A stretch of DNA of 9,030 bases. Source: Oceanospirillaceae bacterium UBA1126. Lineage in GTDB: Bacteria; Pseudomonadota; Gammaproteobacteria; Pseudomonadales; Balneatricaceae. The stretch spans positions 1 to 9,030 of the forward strand of contig DCAT01000058.1 of assembly GCA_002312935.1 (NCBI GenBank), given 5' to 3'. Below are positions 1 through 6,927 of this stretch, piece by piece. Below the pieces are notes generated by a model. The model was not told the origin of the DNA. It saw nothing but the letters and a program-made list of their open reading frames with translations, and made no database searches. How positions within the stretch are numbered: the stretch's first letter is position 1; every line of letters starts with the position of its first letter. The position numbers and the translations under genes were made by a program.

Positions 1-3
1 ATA

Positions 4-91
4 TGGCGGTGAGAGAGGGATTCGAACCCTCGGTACCTTGCGGTACACACACTTTCCAGGCGTGCTCCTTCGGCCACTCGGACACCTCACC
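4..91 (-). tRNA. tRNA-Ser (anticodon GGA)
   Basis: An 88-nt serine tRNA reading UCC/UCU codons. Read on the minus strand it begins GGTGAGG, has the acceptor pairing GGTGAG/CTCACC followed by the discriminator G and an encoded CCA (positions 4-6). The T arm contains GGTTCGAATCC, and there is a long variable arm with a GGTACC-type stem typical of class II tRNAs. The anticodon GGA lies at 55-57 within CCTGGAAAG. The sequence closely resembles the E. coli serW/serX tRNA as I remember it. The 3' end points to the left edge of the window, so anything integrated at it would lie outside. Confidence 0.98.
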
Positions 92-105
92 ATTTGAAGG
101 CGGAG

Positions 106-134
106 ATTTTATGTCTTTGCTGTGTAAAAAGCAA
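106..134 (-). promoter_or_regulatory. Likely sigma-70 promoter of tRNA-Ser
   Basis: On the minus strand, TTGCTT (129-134) is followed by a 17-base spacer and TAAAAT (106-111, five of six matches to the -10 consensus). Next comes CTCCGCC, a GC-rich discriminator of the kind common at stable-RNA promoters under stringent control. Initiation near position 99 would leave a short leader of under ten bases before the mature 5' end at 91. The -35 match is only three of six, so this rests on spacing, the -10 box and location between the nitroreductase stop and the tRNA. Confidence 0.5.
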
Positions 135-148
135 TAAAATTCAACGCA

Positions 149-706
149 TTAATGCCAATGCTTAATGAATTCTTCGCTACTTAATACTGGTGCTGGCTTA
201 GGTGTTATTGAGGGCGTGCCCATATAAATCATAGCAATCATTTCTTCAGACTCTTTTAGTTCAAAGGCTTGCGTTATTGTAGGGTGACTCACTACCCAAC
301 CAGTGCGCCATACCGCACCAATATTCTGCGCAAAGGCAGCAAGCAACATAGCGTGCCCTGCAGCGGCTGTGGCCTGTATCTGTTCTGCAGTTGGCACTTT
401 AGGGTGTGGTGTTGGACTTGCTATTAATACTAGGATACTCGGCGCACGATGAGGCATTTTGATACACCGTTCCAGGGTTTGTGCATCGCTGTCTGGATCA
501 CGCTCTAGTTGCGCTTTTTGCAGAAGTTCCCCCAACTTTGTGAGGCCCTCACCCGTTACCATGACACTGCGCCAAGGTTTAAGGTTTCCGTGGTCTGGCG
601 CTCTAAGTGCCGCTTGCAACATCACTTCTAACTGAGTTTCTGTGGGCGCAGGGGATTCTAGTCTCTGGATCGAAACCCGATTAAGTAAACCATGTAATAA
701 TTCCAT
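149..706 (-). CDS. Putative NAD(P)H nitroreductase, YdjA-like
   Basis: A 185-residue protein of the nitroreductase superfamily, close in length and layout to E. coli YdjA (183 residues). Members are cytosolic FMN-bound homodimers that reduce nitro compounds or quinones with NAD(P)H; the natural substrate is usually unknown. Seen here: the N-terminal FMN-phosphate motif NRVSIQR (residues 9-15, where YdjA has NRRSASR), APDHGNLKPW (37-46), WRTGW (133-137) and YMGTP (161-165). The start is ATG at 706 with a weak AGAGA ribosome site seven bases upstream. It begins 18 bases after the queF stop and is probably the last gene of the yadG-yadH-queF cluster. The ydjA assignment is by family resemblance; orthology is not certain. 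Confidence 0.9.
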   Translation of the reverse strand: MELLHGLLNRVSIQRLESPAPTETQLEVMLQAALRAPDHGNLKPWRSVMVTGEGLTKLGELLQKAQLERDPDSDAQTLERCIKMPHRAPSILVLIASPTPHPKVPTAEQIQATAAAGHAMLLAAFAQNIGAVWRTGWVVSHPTITQAFELKESEEMIAMIYMGTPSITPKPAPVLSSEEFIKHWH

Positions 707-724
707 AAAAATATCTCTAAAGGG

Positions 725-1546
725 CTATTGCCGCTGGGTACGATGATTGCTAGGTGAAACCGGCCTGGTAGAACGATAAGGGTTAATATCTAAGCCACCG
801 CGCCGTACATAACGGGCATAAACAGTAAGCTGCCCAGGCTTACATTGAGCTTTTATATCAAGAAATATCTGCTCTACACATTGTTCATGAAAGTCGCCAT
901 GTTCTCGATAAGATACGATGTAAGCCAACAAGCCTGATCTGTTAATTGTGGGCCCTTCGTACTCTATTACAAGAGTTGCCCAATCTGGTTGCCCAGTAAC
1001 AGGGCAGTTACTTTTAAGTAAGTTACTATGTAAAATTTCTGTGCGATAAGTCTTAACGTCAGACGATAAAAAACTAGCGTCTGGCGTGTAGGTTGTTATT
1101 TCGATATCTTGCTGGTCTATATTTGCACCGGGGGACGGTAATACTGGCATCGCCATATCATCAAGGCTATATAAACTAACCTGCACTTGTGCCCCCGCTG
1201 CTTCAGAAATATCTGCAGCCATATGCTGCTGAACCTGCGATGCGTTAACCATTTTTGTTTGGTTAAAGGAGTTTAGATACAGCTTAAAGGATTTGCTTTC
1301 AACAATATTAGGACTGTCAGCTGGCACACGAAACTCTGCCAATGCCAGTTGTGGCAGACCTTTATCATTGAGCCACGACACTTCAAACGCATTCCAAACA
1401 TCGATGCCATAAAATGGCCTAGACGTGAATTCTGGTTGCCAAGGCTTATTACGTGGGATAGGAAACAATAAACTGGGCGTATATTCAGTAACATAGCTGC
1501 TTTTATCACCTAACGGTGAGGCTTCTATAAAATCATTTTGTTGCAT
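725..1546 (-). CDS. queF: NADPH-dependent 7-cyano-7-deazaguanine reductase QueF
   Basis: Reduces the nitrile of preQ0 to the aminomethyl group of preQ1 with two NADPH, the last step before tRNA-guanine transglycosylase inserts the base on the way to queuosine. It is the long, two-domain type found in gammaproteobacteria (273 residues here, about 282 in E. coli). Seen, numbered from the ATG at 1546: the QueF motif ESKSFKLYLNSFNQ (83-96); the catalytic cysteine in LLKSNCPVTGQPDW (Cys181, thioimide nucleophile) with Asp188 in the same motif; DFHEQCVEQIF with His220 and Glu221 for substrate binding; and the conserved end YARYVRRGGLDINPYRS. An in-frame TTG at 1558 would add four residues, but it overlaps the GGAG ribosome site, so ATG at 1546 is preferred. 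It lies 22 bases after yadH. Confidence 0.97.
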   Translation of the reverse strand: MQQNDFIEASPLGDKSSYVTEYTPSLLFPIPRNKPWQPEFTSRPFYGIDVWNAFEVSWLNDKGLPQLALAEFRVPADSPNIVESKSFKLYLNSFNQTKMVNASQVQQHMAADISEAAGAQVQVSLYSLDDMAMPVLPSPGANIDQQDIEITTYTPDASFLSSDVKTYRTEILHSNLLKSNCPVTGQPDWATLVIEYEGPTINRSGLLAYIVSYREHGDFHEQCVEQIFLDIKAQCKPGQLTVYARYVRRGGLDINPYRSTRPVSPSNHRTQRQ

Positions 1547-1552
1547 TACGTT

Positions 1553-1556
1553 CTCC
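1553..1556 (-). promoter_or_regulatory. Ribosome binding site that fixes the queF start
   Basis: GGAG on the minus strand lies six bases upstream of ATG at 1546. The upstream TTG (1556-1558) shares bases with this site, so it would use up the Shine-Dalgarno sequence as coding sequence. This argues for the shorter 273-residue QueF. Confidence 0.75.
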
Positions 1557-1568
1557 AAGGCAGCGGCA

Positions 1569-2342
1569 CTATTTACGAATGCCCTTGCCCGTATTTAACA
1601 GGTGCATACAGTAGCTAAACAGAGCAACAATAAACACACTAATCACTAACAAAGCATAGCCCACAGGGATATCAGACACCCCTAAAATTCCATAACGAAA
1701 CGCATTCACCATGTATAAAATAGGGTTCAGCTGTGAGACGCCAGCCCAAAAGTCTGGCAATAGGTCAATAGAGTAAAACACCCCACCAAGGTAGGTTAAA
1801 GGCGTTAGAATAAATGTTGGCACAATAGATATATCGTCAAAGCTATTGGCAAACACCGCATTAATAAAGCCACCCAAACTAAACAAAATGGAGGTCATTA
1901 GCACCACTAGGGTGATGATGCCCAAATTATAAATTTCTAGATGGGTGAAGAATAACGATAGCGTGGTCACTATAGCGCCTACAGCCAAACCGCGCGCCAC
2001 ACCACCCGTAACGTAGCCAGCCAATATCACCCAGTTAGGCATAGGTGAAACCAACATTTCCTCTATACTTCCCTGATACTTAGTACTATAAAACGAAGAC
2101 ACCACATTGCCATACGAATTAGTAATGACCGACATCATAATTAAACCTGGCACAATAAATTGCATGTAGTCAAAGCCGCCCATTTGGCCAATTCGGCTGC
2201 CAATTAAATTGCCGAAAATGATGAAATATAGCACCATTATAATAGACGGTGGCAAAAGCGTTTGCACCCAGATACGCATGAATCGTTGAATTTCTTTGCG
2301 TACAATAGTTGAATAAGCAATGTAGATTTCATAACTAGACAT
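1569..2342 (-). CDS. yadH: ABC-2 type transporter permease YadH
   Basis: A 257-residue inner-membrane permease of the ABC-2 family, nearly the same length as E. coli YadH (256) and alike along its whole length. It would pair with YadG to form an exporter whose substrate is not established. About six membrane segments can be read: roughly residues 31-47, 61-84, 105-131, 139-163, 172-191 and 228-248. Strong family stretches include RFMRIWVQTLLPP (20-32), IIFGNLIGSRIG (41-52), QFIVPGLIMMSVITN (61-75), the cytoplasmic coupling segment SIEEMLVSPMP (92-102) and PTFILTPLTYLGGVFYS (175-191). The start ATG shares its A with the yadG stop (TAATG), and an AAGGAG site sits about ten bases upstream, so translational coupling is likely. 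Confidence 0.96.
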   Translation of the reverse strand: MSSYEIYIAYSTIVRKEIQRFMRIWVQTLLPPSIIMVLYFIIFGNLIGSRIGQMGGFDYMQFIVPGLIMMSVITNSYGNVVSSFYSTKYQGSIEEMLVSPMPNWVILAGYVTGGVARGLAVGAIVTTLSLFFTHLEIYNLGIITLVVLMTSILFSLGGFINAVFANSFDDISIVPTFILTPLTYLGGVFYSIDLLPDFWAGVSQLNPILYMVNAFRYGILGVSDIPVGYALLVISVFIVALFSYCMHLLNTGKGIRK

Positions 2343-3283
2343 TAGGCGCTTACTCCTTTCAAATCAGTCTTATTGCTGGTCACTAGATTGACGAATAGCT
2401 CTTCTAAGCGGTTAGTTTTATTTCGCATACTGGTCACTTTTATTCCTGCAGCTGACAAGGCTACAAATACCGTATTAATGTCTTGCCCTTGGTTAAGGGT
2501 GACTTCTATGTGAGTGTCATTAACTAACAGTAAACGGTAGCCTTTCACTTCGGGTGCGTGTAGTAGTGGCTGATGCAAATCCAGCACTATAGTTTCTGTG
2601 TTAATGGTTTTTAAGAGCTCCCTCATCGGGCTATCTTTAATGATTTCGCCTTGGTCAATTATGGCGATATTACGACACAAATTTTCTGCTTCTTCCAAAT
2701 AATGAGTGGTAAGAATGATGGTTGTGCCCTGCTCATTAATACGGGTGAGGAATTCCCACATAGAACGGCGCAGTTCAATATCTACACCAGCGGTAGGTTC
2801 ATCTAAGATCAGTAATTTAGGCTGGTGAACTAAGGCCCGGGCTATCATTAAGCGGCGTTTCATACCCCCAGAAAGGGTACGTGACGCTTCAAAGCGCTTG
2901 TCCCATAAACCCAACTGCGTAAGCAACTGCTCGGCGCGCCGAACGGCTTCATCGCGAGCGATGCCATAGTACCCAGCTTGCTGTACTATGACGTCTTCCA
3001 CTTTTTCAAACATGTTGAAGTTAAATTCTTGTGGCACCACACCCATCATACATTTTGCTTGGCTAACCTCTATGTCTAGGTCATGCCCAAACACTTTGAC
3101 TGAGCCTGAGGTTTTATTCACTAAAGATGACACCACACCCAAAGTGGTAGATTTGCCTGCACCATTAGGCCCAAGCAAGGCAAAGAAATCCCCTTGTGCT
3201 ACTTTTAAGCTGATTCCCTTAAGGGCCTCAAAGCCGTTGTCATAGGCTTTATGCAGCTGGTTAATTTCTAAGGCGTAAGTCAT
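2342..3283 (-). CDS. yadG: ABC transporter ATP-binding protein YadG
   Basis: The cytoplasmic ATPase of the YadGH exporter: 313 residues from ATG at 3283, against 308 in E. coli. In order: Walker A GPNGAGKST (38-46), Q-loop Gln85 in VPQEFNF, ABC signature LSGGMKRR (137-144), Walker B LLILDEP (157-163, catalytic Glu162), D-loop AGVD and H-loop His194 in TTHYLEE. A C-terminal extension of about 90 residues ends with the family stretch RNKTNRLEELFVNLV. An alternative ATG at 3292 adds three residues. I chose 3283 because the protein then begins MTYALEI, aligned with MTIALEL in E. coli; neither start has a good ribosome site. A TATAAT lies just upstream (3300-3305) but lacks a matching -35 box. The stop overlaps the yadH start by one base. 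Confidence 0.96.
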   Translation of the reverse strand: MTYALEINQLHKAYDNGFEALKGISLKVAQGDFFALLGPNGAGKSTTLGVVSSLVNKTSGSVKVFGHDLDIEVSQAKCMMGVVPQEFNFNMFEKVEDVIVQQAGYYGIARDEAVRRAEQLLTQLGLWDKRFEASRTLSGGMKRRLMIARALVHQPKLLILDEPTAGVDIELRRSMWEFLTRINEQGTTIILTTHYLEEAENLCRNIAIIDQGEIIKDSPMRELLKTINTETIVLDLHQPLLHAPEVKGYRLLLVNDTHIEVTLNQGQDINTVFVALSAAGIKVTSMRNKTNRLEELFVNLVTSNKTDLKGVSA

Positions 3284-3300
3284 ATGTCTCATTAGTAGTA

Positions 3301-3489
3301 TTATATATTCACCATTGTAGGTGGGGGTTGTTTAGCGCTTTTTAAAGGGCTAACAGTTTGTATTGCTTCGCTTTGTTTCACAAACATGTCGGGGTTATCA
3401 CTGACGTGCTTGGCGAAATCTGCTATACCTATGCGTACCAATAAAAATCCAGACGCAACGCATGTCAAAACTACAAGAATATAGCGCAT
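3301..3489 (-). CDS. Possible small single-pass membrane protein (unproven)
   Basis: A 62-codon frame directly upstream of yadG, not recognised as any known family. It begins MRYILVVLTC and has one hydrophobic segment (about residues 3-21), then a polar tail with a proline run (PPP, 55-57), as in a small inner-membrane protein with its tail outside the cytoplasm. It ends 17 bases before the chosen yadG start, so it would be the first gene of that cluster. Against it: there is no clear Shine-Dalgarno (only GGGG about four bases before ATG), and its first 28 bases are antisense to the start of the plus-strand gene at 3462. If it is not real, 3284-3461 is simply the divergent promoter region between yadG and the kinase-like gene. 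Confidence 0.3.
   Translation of the reverse strand: MRYILVVLTCVASGFLLVRIGIADFAKHVSDNPDMFVKQSEAIQTVSPLKSAKQPPPTMVNI
3401..3429 (+). promoter_or_regulatory. Likely extended -10 promoter for the plus-strand P-loop gene
   Basis: CTGACG (3401-3406, four of six to the -35 consensus), a 17-base spacer, then TATACC (3424-3429, four of six) preceded by TG at 3421-3422, giving an extended -10 element. Initiation around 3435-3437 would leave a leader of about 26 bases before ATG at 3462. The site lies inside the small minus-strand frame at 3301-3489, which could not be transcribed without interfering with it. Confidence 0.45.
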
Positions 3490-5159
3490 GGAACCCCGGA
3501 TTGAGTGCTAATTTGCCTCGGGAATTAAGCTCTCTAGAAACTATTTTTCAAACGCCAAACGTTTATACCAGCTACGACGAAGTTCAAGAAATTGCCAAAC
3601 TCACAGGCCTTAAACCAGAACACCTAGTGGGTTTTACGTCCTGGCGTTTAGTAATGCACGAGCTTATCGTAAGAGTGGGCGCCAACATTCATATTCCAGA
3701 AGCTGAGCATGAAGAAGACTTTGGAATTAACTTCCGGCGTATTACTAACGACATTTTATATCAGCATATTGCCCCTTTATATGCGTCTATTGAAGCCGAC
3801 TTTCAAAGTTTATCTACAGCAATAAAGTTAGAAGTGGACCGATTATTAGCTGAAGAAGTAATGCTAGAACCCAAAGCTGCCCCAATAGTAAAAAAAGGCT
3901 TCTGGCCTTGGGGGAAAAAGCAAGTAACAAAGCAAGCTCACCTTAGCAGTGAAGAAATTCAATTCAAAGCCATTAACCAACTCAAAACCACAGGCCTTGC
4001 CCATACAGATCCTTTAATTAGAGCGGTCTACAAGAGCAGTTATCAAATATTAGGTTCTGTGGCATCAACACGGGGTTTAATAGGCAATGATAGAGCGTTT
4101 ATGAGCCGCATAATTTGTCGCCATGCGCTTAATAACTATGGCAGCTTTATGGTTGGCAAATTAATTGAGCCGGCTATTGATTCAGCGGTATCCAGTAATG
4201 CATACCAACTTTTAAAGCGCGTAGACAAACCTGTGATTATCAGCCTTAAAGGTGCCTCTGCAGCAGGTAAAAGTACCCTTAGGCCATTATTGCAAAAAAC
4301 TATGGGACAGCGCGGTATTGAGTCTTCCTTATACGGCATTATTAGCCCAGACATTTGGCGGCGTCAGTTACTAAACTATGAATCATTGGGGGCCAATTAT
4401 AAATACTCGGGCCGTTTTACTAGCAACGAAGTTAACATTATTGACGCTAAATTAGACCGTTATATTAGACGCACCGGTCAACAAAATCGGTCCATTCCCA
4501 ATATTTTAGTAGATCGTTTTAGATTTGATAGTTTTTCAACTGAGCAGGTGCAAAAGGTTTTACACGGCACTTATGCCAAATATGCTCACATTATGTATAT
4601 GTACTTTGTTATTACTCCACCAGAGGACACTGTAGAACGAGGATGGATTAGAGGCCAACAAAGGGGGCGGTATAAATCTGTAGAAGACTTTTTAGGCCAC
4701 AGTGTGGAAGCTTACCAAGGCATCCCTAAACTTATATTTAAGTGGTTAGCCCATACTAGCCCGCGTTACGAGTTCACTTTTTTTGATAACAGCGTACCCA
4801 AAGGCCAGTTTCCACTGACAAGTGTGACCGGCAACCAAAAAGGCATACAGGTATTTGATCCTATGGTATTTGTGAACATTGAGCGTTATCAAAAGATTAA
4901 TATTTACGCCCGTAATTTAGAGGAGGTGTATCCTAGTGCAGAACTCATGTCGGTTGCTAACAACATGAGCTTTTTTAACCAATGTTTAAAGCGCTTTCCT
5001 ATGGCATCGTTTAGCCTTGAGCAGGGTTGTGAACCCTACTTAATAGTGCGGCAAAAAACCTACACTATTAGCCACCAAGAAGAGTTCAACCTGCAACGTG
5101 AAGACCCTCAGTTAAAGCTACTATTTGAGCAAATATTAGCCGCTAGAACCTATCATTAA
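3462..5159 (+). CDS. Zeta-toxin-like P-loop kinase-domain protein, function unknown
   Basis: A 565-residue protein I cannot name. Residues 1-250 look mostly alpha-helical and contain a short tryptophan/lysine linker (GFWPWGKK, 146-153). From 257 there is a P-loop kinase core: PVIISLKGASAAGKST with Walker A GASAAGKST (264-272), SPDIWRRQL (295-303) with Asp297 and Arg300/301, a Walker B-like strand NILVDRFRFD (347-356, Asp351), then FVITPPEDTVERGWIRG and an arginine-rich lid-like stretch (Arg393, 397, 401, 403) before GHSVEAY. This order resembles zeta/PezT kinases, which phosphorylate UDP-N-acetylglucosamine; it could instead be another small-molecule kinase. Residues 440-565 are unassigned. 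No signal peptide or membrane segment is evident, so it is probably cytosolic. ATG at 3462 is the first ATG after an in-frame stop at 3402; no Shine-Dalgarno precedes it. It is the only plus-strand gene and converges on recD with 34 bases between stop codons. No separate antitoxin gene lies beside it. Confidence 0.75.
   Translation: MSKLQEYSAWNPGLSANLPRELSSLETIFQTPNVYTSYDEVQEIAKLTGLKPEHLVGFTSWRLVMHELIVRVGANIHIPEAEHEEDFGINFRRITNDILYQHIAPLYASIEADFQSLSTAIKLEVDRLLAEEVMLEPKAAPIVKKGFWPWGKKQVTKQAHLSSEEIQFKAINQLKTTGLAHTDPLIRAVYKSSYQILGSVASTRGLIGNDRAFMSRIICRHALNNYGSFMVGKLIEPAIDSAVSSNAYQLLKRVDKPVIISLKGASAAGKSTLRPLLQKTMGQRGIESSLYGIISPDIWRRQLLNYESLGANYKYSGRFTSNEVNIIDAKLDRYIRRTGQQNRSIPNILVDRFRFDSFSTEQVQKVLHGTYAKYAHIMYMYFVITPPEDTVERGWIRGQQRGRYKSVEDFLGHSVEAYQGIPKLIFKWLAHTSPRYEFTFFDNSVPKGQFPLTSVTGNQKGIQVFDPMVFVNIERYQKINIYARNLEEVYPSAELMSVANNMSFFNQCLKRFPMASFSLEQGCEPYLIVRQKTYTISHQEEFNLQREDPQLKLLFEQILAARTYH
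3524..3551 (-). promoter_or_regulatory. Weak candidate minus-strand promoter upstream of the small membrane frame and yadG
   Basis: On the minus strand TTGAAA (3546-3551, five of six to the -35 consensus) is followed by a 16-base spacer and CTTAAT (3524-3529, four of six to the -10). Initiation near 3517 would leave about 28 bases before the ATG at 3489 and would transcribe on into yadG. It lies within the coding sequence of the plus-strand kinase-like gene, and AT-rich sequence gives such matches by chance, so support is weak. Confidence 0.25.
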
Positions 5160-5193
5160 TTTGCTCTCGTAATGAATCATCCGCTACCCTTAT

Positions 5194-6927
5194 TTAAACA
5201 CTAAGTAACGCTTTAAGCCCAGACCAGCGCTGAGTTTTGTGGCCCACCGCTTTAAACCACAGCGACTTATTTACTTTAACACTGCAACTCACCTTTGCCC
5301 GAGTGACTGCAGTGTAAAGTAGCTGTGATGACAACAAGTGCTCTGCTTGGGGTGCAACTACAAGAGCAATATGCTGAAACTCTGAGCCCTGGGTTTTGTG
5401 GATGGTCATGGCATAAACGGTCTCTAAGTCTTGTAACAAACCCACATTTACCTTGCGCACTCCTTCTGAGTGCATAAAGCACACATTAAGCTGGCCACTG
5501 TCTTGCGCCCACAAAATGCCAATATCCCCATTGAATAGACCTAAGCCATGATGATTTTTCGTCACCATGACAGGTTTACCATGATAATTTTGTGCCAATC
5601 TAATTTGTGATAGGCGGCGGCTCAATAAACGTTCAACCTGCTCGTTAAGCCCTTCAACACCCATACTTCCTTGGCGTGTTGCTGCTAAAATTCTGAACTG
5701 GTTTAAACACAAAAATGCCTCTTCTACACTTTTAGCTTTTAACATAGGCACAAAGTACTGATCGCACATTCGCTCCAACCACGGTTGAAACTCTTCTTCT
5801 GGTATTAAGTTCAAATCTTTATGGGTTAACAGCAGCTGCCAACTTTTTTCTGCCTCATTGTGCATCACATGATGTGCCAACAATCCAATGCCACCCTGCC
5901 CATCAAAGCGATGACTTTTATGCAAGTAACTAATCGCTGTAGGCGGAATATCAGCTAAAACTGAGCCCGCAGCCACAGAAGGCAATTGCTCTGCATCACC
6001 TACCAGCACCAGCTTACAATGCTCTGGTAAGGCATCTAACAACCGCGCCATCATGGGCAAATCTACCATAGACACTTCATCAACTAGCAAGAGGTCGATA
6101 GGCAGAGGGTTAGCGCTATGGTATTTGGCTGCGTGGCTATTAGGACGCAGGCCCAGCAGCCCATGCAAGGTTTGTGCGGTATGTGGAATACTGTTGATGA
6201 GTTCTTTGCCTATACCCTGCTGCAACAATTGGCCCTTAGCAATATTAATAGATTCTACCAAACGCTGTTTTGCCTTACCTGTTGGTGCAGCCATAACCAT
6301 GGTTAACGAGGTTTCATTAACAGCCTGCAATGCCACTAGCAGCCTTGCCACAGTATACGTTTTGCCTGTTCCTGGCCCACCAGAAATAATACTCACCTGG
6401 CGCTCTAAAGCTTCTTTAACGGCCTGAGCCTGCCAGTCTATTTGGCCCTCATTTGGAGCTATAAATAGTTTGGCCAGTACGTTATGTGCAGTTTCTTGTT
6501 GCTCTTGCGACAGCTGATAACCCTGCATACGCTTTAGTAAATGCTGTGCAACTTGTTGTTCATAGCGCCAGTAACGTCTTAAGTATAGCCGCGTATTTTC
6601 TAACACTAACGGTGCATCATGGTTTGCATTAATCGGGTGACTTTGGGCGCTATTCATTAGCACTTCGAAGGAAGCAAAGGTGTAACCTGGCCTGCCAGCT
6701 GCACCTGCAGCTTTATCATCCGTTGTAGACCAACATGTTTGGCCAGCAATGTCACCTAAAGGTAGGCAACTATGGCCGTTACGCAGAGCTTTGCTTAGCG
6801 CCATAATCAAATGCTGCATCACCACGCATTGGCTTGCAAAACTTTGGCACAAGTGGGCTGCTAAAAATTCATCTACCGCTTCCAATCCTGCATAATTATT
6901 ATGCAATTGATCCTTAGAAATTAACAT
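5194..6927 (-). CDS. recD: RecBCD enzyme subunit RecD (exonuclease V alpha chain)
   Basis: The fast 5'-to-3' superfamily 1B helicase of RecBCD, which also holds nuclease activity in check until Chi is met. At 577 residues it is slightly shorter than E. coli RecD (608) and looks complete. In order: N-terminal RecB-interacting region (1-110) with LPLGDIAGQ; PLVLENTRLYLRRYW (106-120); Walker A GGPGTGKT (183-190); motif Ia AAPTGKA (213-219); Walker B LLLVDEVSM (279-287); motif III VGDAEQLPSV (309-318); motif V TIHKTQGSEF (508-517); motif VI LLYTAVTRAK (536-545) with the arginine finger. The ATG at 6927 lies within the end of recB (7-base overlap), with AGGGG about eight bases upstream, so it is likely translationally coupled to recB. 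Confidence 0.98.
   Translation of the reverse strand: MLISKDQLHNNYAGLEAVDEFLAAHLCQSFASQCVVMQHLIMALSKALRNGHSCLPLGDIAGQTCWSTTDDKAAGAAGRPGYTFASFEVLMNSAQSHPINANHDAPLVLENTRLYLRRYWRYEQQVAQHLLKRMQGYQLSQEQQETAHNVLAKLFIAPNEGQIDWQAQAVKEALERQVSIISGGPGTGKTYTVARLLVALQAVNETSLTMVMAAPTGKAKQRLVESINIAKGQLLQQGIGKELINSIPHTAQTLHGLLGLRPNSHAAKYHSANPLPIDLLLVDEVSMVDLPMMARLLDALPEHCKLVLVGDAEQLPSVAAGSVLADIPPTAISYLHKSHRFDGQGGIGLLAHHVMHNEAEKSWQLLLTHKDLNLIPEEEFQPWLERMCDQYFVPMLKAKSVEEAFLCLNQFRILAATRQGSMGVEGLNEQVERLLSRRLSQIRLAQNYHGKPVMVTKNHHGLGLFNGDIGILWAQDSGQLNVCFMHSEGVRKVNVGLLQDLETVYAMTIHKTQGSEFQHIALVVAPQAEHLLSSQLLYTAVTRAKVSCSVKVNKSLWFKAVGHKTQRWSGLKALLSV

Noticed and set aside
4..91. tRNA-Ser as the attachment site of an integrated element
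   Set aside because: The 3' end faces the left edge, so any element would be outside; no duplicated tRNA 3' end or integrase was found in the window.
146..161. Small inverted repeat (GCATT/AATGC, minus strand) around the nitroreductase stop as a terminator
   Set aside because: Only a five-pair AT-rich stem overlapping the stop codon, followed by a broken T-run; too weak to call an intrinsic terminator.
2988..3245. Plus-strand open frame antisense to yadG
   Set aside because: It is the complement of the YadG Walker A region, with no features of its own.
3300..3305. Perfect TATAAT on the minus strand just upstream of yadG
   Set aside because: No acceptable -35 hexamer at 16-18 bases (the region is a C-run) and no TGn extension; initiation would leave only about ten bases of leader. 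It may simply be AT-rich sequence.
6053..6427. Plus-strand open frame antisense to recD
   Set aside because: It lies wholly within recD helicase coding sequence, and its translation has no recognisable domain; it is a shadow of the strongly conserved minus-strand gene.
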